Origin: Streptomyces sp. CNQ-509
Lineage (GTDB): Bacteria; Actinomycetota; Actinomycetes; Streptomycetales; Streptomycetaceae
DNA: 64,000 nt
Assembly: GCF_001011035.1 (NCBI RefSeq)
Contig: NZ_CP011492.1
Location: forward strand, 4,757,001-4,821,000
Direction: 5' to 3'
Shown here: positions 15,886-23,941 of the stretch, one piece after another
Numbering within the stretch: the first letter of the stretch is position 1
Layout: the number at the start of each line of letters is the position of its first letter
Notes under the pieces: generated by a model
Database searches by the model: none
What the model was told of the DNA's origin: nothing
Seen by the model: the letters and a program-made list of their open reading frames with translations, nothing else
Program-made: the position numbers and the translations under genes

Positions 15886-16013
15886 ACATACCTACACGTG
15901 GTCCGGCTGCGAACGTCGCGGGCCAGGCGGTGATCCCGGTGCTGGTCGCGTCGCAGGAGAAGATCCTGGACCGCGACATGTACGACAACGCCACCAGCTT
16001 CGACCTCGACGAC
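15886..16013 (+). repeat. Displaced symporter 3'-end, copy C (tail lost)
   Basis: Begins with ACATACCTACACGTGGTCCGG at 15886-15906 and follows the symporter sequence to 16013, where homology stops abruptly at GACGACC. In the 103-bp core only two bases differ from the intact gene (GAGTAC becomes GACAAC). The terminator and tail seen in copies B and D are absent, so the right junction has been cut by another event. Confidence 0.9.
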
Positions 16014-16137
16014 CGCCGTTCACGACCAGGAAACCGTTGCTATACCGGCCGCGATCGTCTGCATCCCGCTGAGCGAATTCGGTCGGTGGGTCTATCACGC
16101 GTACTGTTTCGCGCGGGCGCGGCAGGGCTTGAGGCGG

Positions 16138-16515
16138 TCAGGAGCTGAGGTCCAGGACTCGTACCTGTTGGCCCTCCCACCGTTCCGGGGCTGTGGTGGC
16201 CAGCACTGCCCCGTCGGGACGGTCCGGGGTGGGCTGGGCCGCGTGGCTGCTGTGGGCTGCGGCCCAGGTCTTCTGTTTCGCCACCGCCAGGGCGGCGGGC
16301 AGATCGAGGTCCAGGACGGTGATGCCGGGCAGGGCCGCGAGGTGCTCGGCCGTTCCCGGTCGGTGGCGGTCGGCTTCCACGAGCGCGCACGCCGGGGCGT
16401 AGAGGAACCACCCTGGTTCGGCATGGGCCCGGTGGATGAGCCGGGAGGTGAGGACGTTGCCTTGTCCGGCCGATGTCATCGCGGTGTCGTCCAGGACGAT
16501 GTGCAGGTCGGTCAC
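16138..16515 (-). CDS. PIN-like toxin of a VapBC-type pair
   Basis: A 125-residue protein starting with GTG at 16515: DLHIVLDDTAMTSAGQGN, then ACALVEADRHRPGTAEHLAA and a C-terminal PDGAVLATTAPERW. The spaced acidic residues (D near 8, E near 57, D near 106) fit a PIN ribonuclease active site, though this streptomycete family is divergent. Its start overlaps the stop of the ribbon-helix-helix gene by four bases (GTGA), the normal antitoxin-toxin order. As a toxin it would cleave RNA when the antitoxin is lost. It is the body of cassette 3. Confidence 0.65.
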   Translation of the reverse strand: MTDLHIVLDDTAMTSAGQGNVLTSRLIHRAHAEPGWFLYAPACALVEADRHRPGTAEHLAALPGITVLDLDLPAALAVAKQKTWAAAHSSHAAQPTPDRPDGAVLATTAPERWEGQQVRVLDLSS

Positions 16516-16769
16516 GAACCGATGACCTGGTCCAGGCGCCGGTCCAGCTCGCTGTCGAGGTTCTGCTGCTCGGCCGCGGTAGGCGCGTATCCGTTCCAGG
16601 CCCTGAGCGCCTCGCGGGCCTTCTCCGCCCGTTCCGCACGCTCGGCCGGAGTGAGCAGGCCCGCGGCGAGGCGGGCCAGGTAAGCGCGCAGGGACATGCC
16701 TTCGGCCGCCGCGACGGCGGCGAGTCGGTCCTTGGCTTCCTCGGGGATGCGAACGTTGGCGTCGGGCAT
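16512..16769 (-). CDS. Ribbon-helix-helix-type antitoxin
   Basis: An 85-residue protein: residues 1-40 (MPDANVRIPEEAKDRLAAVA, then AEGMSLRAYLARLAAGL) form a ribbon-helix-helix DNA-binding domain, followed by a Glu/Ala/Arg-rich helix (TPAERAERAEKAREAL) that would wrap the toxin. ATG 16769 is chosen because GGAAGGAG lies seven bases before it; a GTG at 16787 is less likely. It probably represses its own operon through the palindrome just upstream. Confidence 0.75.
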   Translation of the reverse strand: MPDANVRIPEEAKDRLAAVAAAEGMSLRAYLARLAAGLLTPAERAERAEKAREALRAWNGYAPTAAEQQNLDSELDRRLDQVIGS

Positions 16770-16796
16770 CGGCAGGCTCCTTCCCACCGCCCCAGC

Positions 16797-16816
16797 GTAC
16801 GGGTACGTACCCGTAC
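16797..16816. promoter_or_regulatory. 20-bp perfect palindrome, likely operator of the toxin-antitoxin pair
   Basis: GTACGGGTACGTACCCGTAC is self-complementary over all 20 bases and is followed by a further CCGTACGCC. It is built of GTAC/GGGTAC units and lies 28 bp upstream of the antitoxin start, where a ribbon-helix-helix repressor would bind. Binding is inferred. Confidence 0.7.
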
Positions 16817-16917
16817 CCGTACGCCAAAGAGCCGCTCCAGCGTATGCCCTTGAGCGCGCTTGGCCACCTGACCGACCCGGACGCAGGTACCCACACGCAG
16901 CGGGTTCGCTCCCTGCC

Positions 16918-17132
16918 TGACCTACACGTGGTCCGGCCGCGAACGTCGAGGATCAGGCGGTGATCCCGGTGCTGGTCGCGTCGCAGGAGAAGATCCTGGA
17001 CCGCGACATGTACGACAACGCCACCAGCTTCGACCTCGACGACCCGGCCCCCCCACGGACTCCAACTCCTCCAAGACCCCGGTCACAGCAGCGGCCTGGC
17101 CACCACCGCTCCCCACGCGACGTCCGCACCCT
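16918..17132 (+). repeat. Displaced symporter 3'-end, copy D (frameshifted tail)
   Basis: Begins TGACCTACACGTGGTCCGG at 16918-16936 and carries the 103-bp core (16941-17043) with about five differences from the intact gene, including GAGGATC for GCGGGCC. Its tail is close to that of copy B (CACGGACTCCA...), but a run of C bases at 17045-17053 shifts the frame, and only the left arm of the terminator survives. It marks the outer end of the array. Confidence 0.9.
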
Positions 17133-17385
17133 GTATCCGGCTCTGCGCCGCTTGACCAGCCGACGGCCCGGCTTCGGCCCTCGTTTGAGGAGTGCGGCTT
17201 CCGCGAACTCGTCCAGGGCGGCCTCGATCCGGTCGTACGCGCGGTAACCCTGCCCGGCCCGGTTCTCCGGTCTCCTTCGCGATCTGGCCGGCGATGGAGG
17301 AGGCGCGGCGGTGCGCTTTCAGTAGAGCGTCGGGTAGAAGGGCGTGCCTGTTCCAGGGTCGCGTGCGTGGGGCGGTGTGGCCGGG
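17133..17385 (-). other. Degenerate coding remnant of unknown family
   Basis: The minus strand encodes two plausible helical segments in different frames: ALLKAHRRASSIAGQIAKET, and then YDRIEAALDEFAEAALLKRG with a Lys/Arg-rich tail. A frameshift separates them and neither has a start or a ribosome site. I do not recognise the parent family; it looks like the end of a gene that was broken when the array was formed. Confidence 0.35.
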
Positions 17386-17646
17386 TCAGGTGTGTGGCGG
17401 CTGGGGGCCGTCCGTGCCGTAGTTCGGGTTCGCCTGGTAGATGCCGGTGAGCGCGCCGTCAGGATCCACCTCCCAGGCCCCGATTATTGCGCTCGGCGGC
17501 ACCTCTCCATGGGGATCATCGACCATCGCTTCGTCGATCTCGTACACCCAGCCGCCGGGATGGCGCCGTGCCTCAGCCATCAGCTCGGGCGGCGCTTTCC
17601 GCGAAGACCGAGCCGAGACGGCCCGTCGTCTGAAAAGCCGTCCCAT
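17386..17646 (-). CDS. Small conserved hypothetical protein
   Basis: An 86-residue soluble protein starting at ATG 17646, with an Arg-rich first 17 residues and the blocks EARRHPGGWVYEID and EVPPSAIIGAWEVDPDG. I have seen this PGGWVYEID/AIIGAWEV pattern in small streptomycete proteins of unknown function. There are no cysteines, membrane segments or known motifs. It lies outside the repeat array and transcribes toward the degenerate remnant. Confidence 0.6.
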   Translation of the reverse strand: MGRLFRRRAVSARSSRKAPPELMAEARRHPGGWVYEIDEAMVDDPHGEVPPSAIIGAWEVDPDGALTGIYQANPNYGTDGPQPPHT

Positions 17647-17794
17647 CCCGCTTCCCCTCCTCAGCAGTTGGCCCCCTCAGCCATCCTTCCCGCACGGGCG
17701 GGTGCCGAAAGCACCGGATTGCCCGTGCAGCCGTTCGCTGGGTGGGGCGTCGTACGGGCGTGAGGGGCATCCGTTGGCCGTCGGGGCGCTTTTC

Positions 17795-18159
17795 CGCCTG
17801 CCTTCGTGCTGGGCCCCCCGCTGACCGGGGTGCTGTGCGGGTATCTCGCCGCCTCGCTCATCATGCGCTCGCGTGCCTACGGCGATGCCGGGAACGAGCC
17901 GGGACACCGTTTCGCCCTCATCTTCTTCGACCTCCCCGCTCTCATGCCGGGCTGTGCTCTCGCCACATGGATCGCCTCGGGTTTCCTGTGGTGCCCCGTC
18001 CGGCCCGCTTCCCTGGAAGGCGGCCGTCTTCACCGTGGTGCCGATCTCGCTGGAGGTCGTTCGCGTGCCTCGGCACCCTGGACGGGGTATCCCGGCGACT
18101 CCGGCCTCTGCCCGGCCGACAACATCCCGCCCTGGTGGCCTTCGTGGCTACCCGCGTGA
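17795..18159 (+). pseudogene. Frameshifted small membrane protein gene
   Basis: Three reading frames each carry a piece of one protein. Frame one gives LGPPLTGVLCGYLAASLIM and RFALIFFDLPALMPGCALAT to about 17990; a second frame gives LPWKAAVFTVVPISLEVV at about 18010-18060; a third gives CLGTLDG; and frame one returns with GYPGDSGLCPADNIPPWW. The last piece is a typical ending of a streptomycete hypothetical membrane protein. At least three indels are needed to join them, so the gene is dead unless the sequence has errors here. Confidence 0.6.
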
Positions 18160-18194
18160 GCGGACCGGGGCAGCAGCTCTGCCAGACTTCTCCG

Positions 18195-18667
18195 GTGATC
18201 GTCAGACTTGCTACGGAGCCGGACTTCGGCGGGTTTCTCCGGCTTGCGGGTGGGGTCGAGCAGTGGTTCGGGGCCATGGTCGACGAGCCCGGGTTTCACG
18301 AGGCCGTGCGGGAGCACATGCGGCGGGGGGCTGCCCTCGTCGCCGTTTCCGGGGGGTCCGTTGTCGGGGGTTGCTGTTCGGGGGTGAGGCGCCCGTTTTC
18401 CGGGTGCACTGGCTGGTGGTCGACGAGGACGTGCGGGGGAGCGGTGTCGGGCAGGCACTGATGGAGGAGGCGGAGCGGCGGTTCGTGCGGGGGCGGGGCG
18501 GGTGGGTCGAGGTGGTCACGTTCGGGGCCGATCACCCCGGGGCCGTCGCCAGTGGGGCGCGGGTCTTCTACGAGCGGCTGGGGTTCAGGCCCGCCGAGGC
18601 CGCCCCGCACGGGCCCGAAGGGGGTTCGCGGCAGGTGTTCCGGCGGGCGGTGGGGGAGCCGGGGTAA
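18195..18667 (+). pseudogene. GNAT acetyltransferase split by a one-base frameshift
   Basis: From GTG 18195 the frame gives IVRLATEPDFGGFLRLAGG and GAALVAVSGGSVVGG, and at about 18368, within or next to the GGGGG run of GTCGGGGGTTGCTG, the homology moves to another frame: LLFGGEAPVFRVHWLVVDED, then VRGSGVGQALMEEAERRFV (the acetyl-CoA loop) and ARVFYERLGFRPA, to a TAA at 18667. Together these make a complete GNAT domain of about 157 residues. The homopolymer makes a sequencing error possible; otherwise it is a recent pseudogene. Confidence 0.75.
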
Positions 18668-18750
18668 GTGAGGGGTGCGGGTTCGTACTCAGGCGGGGGT
18701 GAGTACCTTCGCTCTGGTTCGGGCCGCGGGCCGGGCACGAGGGTGGGGGT

Positions 18751-19170
18751 ATGCGTCGTGTGCTGCGGATTCTTCTCTTCCAACTACTCTCCCTCGTCCT
18801 CCTGGCCGGCGCCGCCGCCGGGGCCTGGGCCGTGTGGCTCGGCTGGGACCAGGAGCGCGAGGTGAGCGGTGACACCGGGACCGGGCCGTACGCGGCGTGG
18901 CAGGTCGGCGGGCTGGTGCTGACACTGCTCGTCGCCGTGGCCGTCGTCGCGTACGTGCGGCACTTCGTGCCCGCCGTGCTCGGGTCGACCGCCGGGCTGA
19001 CCTTCGCCTCGTACTACGACTGGTCGGACGACAACACCGGGCTCTTCGCCGTCGGGGTCGCCCTCATCCTCATGGGGACCTTCGTCGGCTCCGCCCTCGT
19101 CGCCGTCGCCGTGGGTGCCGTGCGCGGCGAGCCCGACGCGGGGCAGGGGGCCTTCGCCGTCTGCCGCTGA
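18751..19170 (+). CDS. Hypothetical membrane protein with four segments
   Basis: A 139-residue protein with an N-terminal signal-anchor-like helix (residues 5-30), a segment at about 50-68, one at about 74-88 and a last one at about 100-124, joined by short polar loops (FASYYDWSDDNTG). I do not recognise a family. The ATG at 18751 follows GGGTGGGGGT. It stands alone between the dead GNAT gene and the acyl-CoA ligase, with 159 bp to the latter. Confidence 0.55.
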   Translation: MRRVLRILLFQLLSLVLLAGAAAGAWAVWLGWDQEREVSGDTGTGPYAAWQVGGLVLTLLVAVAVVAYVRHFVPAVLGSTAGLTFASYYDWSDDNTGLFAVGVALILMGTFVGSALVAVAVGAVRGEPDAGQGAFAVCR

Positions 19171-19329
19171 CGCGGCGCCGGCGCGCGCGGGGCGACGCGC
19201 GGGGCAAGCGGAACCGGGAGTACCGGGCAGGGCGTCCTCTGGCGGGGTGGCCTGCCGTTCGCGAGAATGCGGCGTCCGTTGCCGCCCGGCGAGTCGTACG
19301 AAGCCGACGCGAACGTCACGGAGCCACCC

Positions 19330-21309
19330 ATGACGCACTCCGCACCACAGCAGAAGCAGCACCCGGCGCCCGCACCCCCGTCGCAGTACCTCAAGGAGAT
19401 CAACTCCAGACTCCTCCCCGGCACCGCGGTCCCCCCGCTGCTGCCCCCCGCCGTCCGCGCCGACGCCCGCGGCGTCCGCGAAGCGGAGGTGCCCCCCGCC
19501 GCCCCGCACGCCCAGCACGGCTCCCTCGCCGACATCCCCTTCGACAACGCCGCCCACGCCCCCGGCGAACCCGCCCTCGCCCGCCCCCGCGCCGACGGGA
19601 CCTGGGCCGACGTCACCGCCGCCGAGTTCGCCGAGCACGTCCTCGCCGTCGCCAAGGGCCTCATCGTGCACGGGCTGCGCCCCGGCGACCGGCTCGCGAT
19701 CATGTCGCGTACGACGTACGAGTGGACCCTGCTGGACTTCGCCGCCTGGGCCGCGGGACTCATCACCGTCCCCGTCTACCCCACGTCCTCCGCCATCCAG
19801 GCCCGCCACATCCTGCACGACTCCGGCGCCCTCGCCTGCGCCGTCGAGAGCGTCGAGCAGGCCCGCCTCATCAGCGGCCGGCGCCAGGACCTGCCGCACC
19901 TCGCCCACCTCTGGCAGCTCGACACCGGCATCCTCGGCCAGCTCGCCGCCGCCGGCCGCGACGTCCCCGACACCCTCGTCCGCCAGCGCCGCGCCGGTCT
20001 CGGCCCGGCCAGCGTCGCCACCGTCATCTACACCTCCGGCACCACCGGCCTGCCCAAGGGCTGCGTCCTCACCCACGGCAACTTCCTCGCCGAGGTCGAC
20101 AACGCCATCGAGCTGCTCTACCCCCTCTTCACCGCCGTCAGCGAAGACCCTCCCGCCACCCTCCTCTTCCTCCCCCTCTCCCACGTCCTCGGCCGCATGA
20201 CCGCCATCGGCTGCCTCCGCGCCCGCGTCAAGCTCGGCCACGCGCCCAGCATCAAGACCGAGGACCTGCTGCGCGACCTCGCCGCCTTCCGCCCGACGTT
20301 CTTCGTCGGCATCCCGTACGTCCTCGAAAAGGTCTTCAACACCGGCCGCGCCACCGCGGAAGGCATCGGCCGCGCCGCCTCCTTCGACCGCGCCGCGAAG
20401 GTCGCCGTCCGCTACGCCGAGGCCCTGGAGGCCGAGCTGCACGGCGAGGGCCCGGGCCCCGGAGCGCGCCTCAGAGCGCTGCGCAAGCTGTACGACGCGC
20501 TCGTCTACCGCCGCATCCGGGCCGCGCTCGGCGGCCGCGTCAAGTACGCGATCTGCGGCGGCTCCCCGCTCGGCCGCCGCCTCGCCGCCTTCTACGCGGG
20601 CGCCGACGTCATGGTCTTCGAGGGGTACGGGCTCACCGAGACCACCGCCGCCGCCACCGTCACCCCGCCGCTCAAACCCCGCTTCGGCACCGTCGGCTGG
20701 CCGCTGCCGGGCACCGCGATACGCATCGCGCACGACGGCGAGGTGCTGGTCCGCGGCGGCCACCTGTTCTCCGGCTACTGGGACGCCGAGGCCGGCGTCA
20801 CCCGGCTCGACACCGACGACGGCTGGTTCGCCACCGGCGACCTCGGCGAGCTGGACGCCGACGGCTACCTGACGATCACCGGCCGCAAGAAGGACCTCAT
20901 CGTCACCGCCTCCGGCAAGAACCTCGCCCCCGCGCCGCTGGAGGACCGGCTGCGGGCGCACCCGCTGGTCAGCCAGTGCCTCGTCGTCGGCGACGACCGC
21001 CCGTACGTCGCGGCCCTCCTCACCCTCGACCCCGAGGGGCTCCAGCACTGGCGGATGATGCGCAAGCGCGATTACGTCCCGGTCACCGAGCTGGTACGCG
21101 ACCCGCTGCTCCGCGCCGACCTCCAGCGGGCGGTCGACGGGGCGAACGAGCTGGTCTCGCGCGCGGAGTCGATCCGCCGGTTCGCGGTGCTGCCCGCGGA
21201 CTTCACGGAGGAGGCCGGGTATGTGACGCCGTCGATGAAGCTGAAGCGGGCGGCGATCGTACGGGACTTCGGGCACGTCATCGACGAGCTGTACGCGGCC
21301 GAAGGCTGA
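19330..21309 (+). CDS. AMP-dependent long-chain acyl-CoA ligase
   Basis: A 659-residue adenylate-forming enzyme that activates a fatty acid with ATP and CoA. The P-loop is YTSGTTGLPKG near residue 235, with LFLPLSHVLGR near 276, the acyl-adenylate motif VFEGYGLTETTAAAT near 431, the hinge WFATGDLGELDADGYLTITG near 499 and the KDLIVTASGKNLAP catalytic Lys region after it. The long type (FAA1-like) with a 600-plus length fits fatty acids of C12 or more. ATG 19330 has GGAG seven bases before. No lipid genes lie beside it, so substrate and role stay open. Confidence 0.9.
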   Translation: MTHSAPQQKQHPAPAPPSQYLKEINSRLLPGTAVPPLLPPAVRADARGVREAEVPPAAPHAQHGSLADIPFDNAAHAPGEPALARPRADGTWADVTAAEFAEHVLAVAKGLIVHGLRPGDRLAIMSRTTYEWTLLDFAAWAAGLITVPVYPTSSAIQARHILHDSGALACAVESVEQARLISGRRQDLPHLAHLWQLDTGILGQLAAAGRDVPDTLVRQRRAGLGPASVATVIYTSGTTGLPKGCVLTHGNFLAEVDNAIELLYPLFTAVSEDPPATLLFLPLSHVLGRMTAIGCLRARVKLGHAPSIKTEDLLRDLAAFRPTFFVGIPYVLEKVFNTGRATAEGIGRAASFDRAAKVAVRYAEALEAELHGEGPGPGARLRALRKLYDALVYRRIRAALGGRVKYAICGGSPLGRRLAAFYAGADVMVFEGYGLTETTAAATVTPPLKPRFGTVGWPLPGTAIRIAHDGEVLVRGGHLFSGYWDAEAGVTRLDTDDGWFATGDLGELDADGYLTITGRKKDLIVTASGKNLAPAPLEDRLRAHPLVSQCLVVGDDRPYVAALLTLDPEGLQHWRMMRKRDYVPVTELVRDPLLRADLQRAVDGANELVSRAESIRRFAVLPADFTEEAGYVTPSMKLKRAAIVRDFGHVIDELYAAEG

Positions 21310-21316
21310 CCGGGAA

Positions 21317-21332
21317 CGGGCCCCGGGGCCCG
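21317..21332. terminator. GC palindrome between convergent genes
   Basis: CGGGCCCCGGGGCCCG is a perfect 16-bp palindrome eight bases after the ligase stop and 37 bp before the end of the convergent phosphotransferase gene. With no loop it is a poor hairpin by itself, but it may stop transcription from both sides. Confidence 0.35.
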
Positions 21333-21368
21333 GCGGCTTGCGGGACGCGGGCCCGCACCGGGCGCCCC

Positions 21369-22487
21369 CTACCCCCGTTCCGCATCCGCCAGCAACCTCC
21401 GCAGCGACGCCCGCGCCGGCGGGCCCCACGTCGCCTTGCCGCCCTTCCGGCCCCGCACGCCCGCCTCCCCGACGAGCAGCCCGACCAGCGCCCGCATCAC
21501 CGCGACGCCGCGGGCGCGGCGCAGCGTCGCCGCGTCGACGGCCGGTCCGTACGCGGTGAGGAAGCGCTCCGCCGCGGCGTCGTCGGGGAGCAGGATCCAC
21601 GCGGCGGCGAGATCGAGGGCGGGGTCGCCTGCGCACAGGTCGCCGAAGTCGACGACGCCGCAGAGGGTGCCGTCGGCGGTGAGGACGTTCGCGGGGTGCA
21701 GGTCGCCGTGCTGCCACAGCGCCGGGCCGCCCCACGGGGGCGCGGCGGCGGCGTCGTCCCAGACGGCCCGTACGGCGTCCGCGTCCGCGACGAGCCCGAG
21801 GCCGGCGGCCTCCGCGAGCTGCTGCTCGAACCACCCGGACGCGTCGGACAGCGGCCCGCCGCGGCCCCGCCCGGCGGGGGCGCCGCCGGGGGCGGGCCGG
21901 TGCAGCGCGGTGAGGAACGCGGCGAGGGCGTCGGCGGCGGCCGGGCCGCGGGTGACCGGGGCGCGGTCGGCGGGGGTGCCGGGCACCCAGGTGGTCACGA
22001 TCCAGGGGCGCCGGAAGCGCTCGGAGGGCTCGCCGATGCGCTGCGGTAGGGGCACGGGCAGCGGCAGGTGCGCGGCCAGCTCGGGGAGCCAGGCGTGCTC
22101 CTTGCGCAGCAGCTCGTCGGCGGACTCCGTGGCCCATGGGAGGCGGACGGCGAGGTCGTCGCCGAGCCGCCAGAGCTGGTTGTCCCAGCCGCGGGCGCCG
22201 AGGGTGAGGGGGCGGTCGGCGAGGTCGGGGTGCTGCTCGCGCAGCAGCTCGCGGATCAGGTCCGCGGTGATCTCGGGGCCGGTGCCGGCGTCGGAAGCGG
22301 GTTCGGCCGCGGTGCCGTCCCCGGCCCCCCGCCCGGCCTCGCGCCCAGCCCCGTCCCCGGCCTCCCGCTCAGCCTCGCCACCGGTCGCGCCCTCGCCGCC
22401 CGTACCGCCCGCCGCGCTCTCGCCGCCCGTACCGCCCGCCGCGCCTGCCTCGTGCTCGGGCCCCGCGCCCGTCTCCGCGTCGCTCAT
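21369..22487 (-). CDS. APH-family phosphotransferase with repeat-rich N-terminus
   Basis: A 372-residue protein. Residues 1-75 are Gly/Ala/Glu low-complexity with tandem AAGGTGGE units and are probably disordered. The rest is an aminoglycoside-phosphotransferase-like kinase: TLGARGWDNQLWRLGDDLAVRLP (ATP lobe, split here as TLGARGWDNQLWRLG), the Brenner motif WQHGDLHPANVL with the catalytic Asp, and GVVDFGDLCAGDPALDLA with the Mg-binding Asp. Many such enzymes act on sugars, choline or other small molecules rather than antibiotics, so no drug claim is made. It is monocistronic and convergent with the ligase. Confidence 0.8.
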   Translation of the reverse strand: MSDAETGAGPEHEAGAAGGTGGESAAGGTGGEGATGGEAEREAGDGAGREAGRGAGDGTAAEPASDAGTGPEITADLIRELLREQHPDLADRPLTLGARGWDNQLWRLGDDLAVRLPWATESADELLRKEHAWLPELAAHLPLPVPLPQRIGEPSERFRRPWIVTTWVPGTPADRAPVTRGPAAADALAAFLTALHRPAPGGAPAGRGRGGPLSDASGWFEQQLAEAAGLGLVADADAVRAVWDDAAAAPPWGGPALWQHGDLHPANVLTADGTLCGVVDFGDLCAGDPALDLAAAWILLPDDAAAERFLTAYGPAVDAATLRRARGVAVMRALVGLLVGEAGVRGRKGGKATWGPPARASLRRLLADAERG

Positions 22488-22527
22488 ACGACGCCACCGT
22501 ATCCGCCCCCCGCCGGCACCCGGGCAT

Positions 22528-22561
22528 GAGAAAACCCCCGCCAGGAGGACGGGGGTTTCTC
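22528..22561 (-). terminator. Terminator of the cold-shock gene
   Basis: An inverted repeat of GAGAAAACCCCCG (22528-22540) with CGGGGGTTTCTC (22550-22561), one A bulged, around a nine-base loop, 21 bp past the csp stop. On the minus strand the stem is followed by TTTTCTC-like bases, a reasonable intrinsic terminator. Confidence 0.8.
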
Positions 22562-22581
22562 AGGTCAGCCTGGGGCTAGCG

Positions 22582-22785
22582 TCACGACGGGGAGACGTTG
22601 GCCGCCTGCGGACCCTTCGGGCCCTGCTGCACGTCGAAGGTCACCTGCTGGTTCTCCTCGAGCGAGCGGAAGCCTTGGGCGTTGATAGCGGTGTAGTGGA
22701 CGAAGACATCGGGACCGCCGCCGTCCTGGGCGATGAAGCCGAAGCCCTTTTCAGCGTTGAACCACTTGACGGTTCCGGTAGCCAT
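22582..22785 (-). CDS. Cold-shock protein (CspA family)
   Basis: A 67-residue single CSD protein, an OB-fold RNA/DNA chaperone that melts mRNA structure. RNP1 is KGFGFIAQ (residues 14-21) and RNP2 is DVFVHYTAI (27-35); the start [12 protein letters not shown] is diagnostic. The ATG at 22785 has AAGGAGG about seven bases before; an upstream start at 22848 would add non-homologous residues. Its 5' region reaches toward mqnA (divergent), leaving room for the long untranslated leader common in csp genes. Confidence 0.97.
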   Translation of the reverse strand: MATGTVKWFNAEKGFGFIAQDGGGPDVFVHYTAINAQGFRSLEENQQVTFDVQQGPKGPQAANVSPS

Positions 22786-22839
22786 GAGCCCTCCTTGGGC
22801 CAAAGGGTCGCCCTGCCCCAGAGCCTCGAAGAAGCCTGA

Positions 22840-23880
<1,041 letters not shown>

Positions 23881-23941
23881 GCTGGGGCGGCCACGAGGGG
23901 CGTACGGGGGACCGTAGGAGAGGCGGGACCGGGGGGAGTTC

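Noticed and set aside
11424-17400. Integrase, transposase or relaxase gene in the cassette array
   Set aside because: All frames on both strands were read; none shows a recombinase motif, so the array has no visible mobility gene.
18784-22137. 1,117-codon open frame opposite the acyl-CoA ligase
   Set aside because: Arg/Gly/Val-rich shadow of a high-GC gene without homology.
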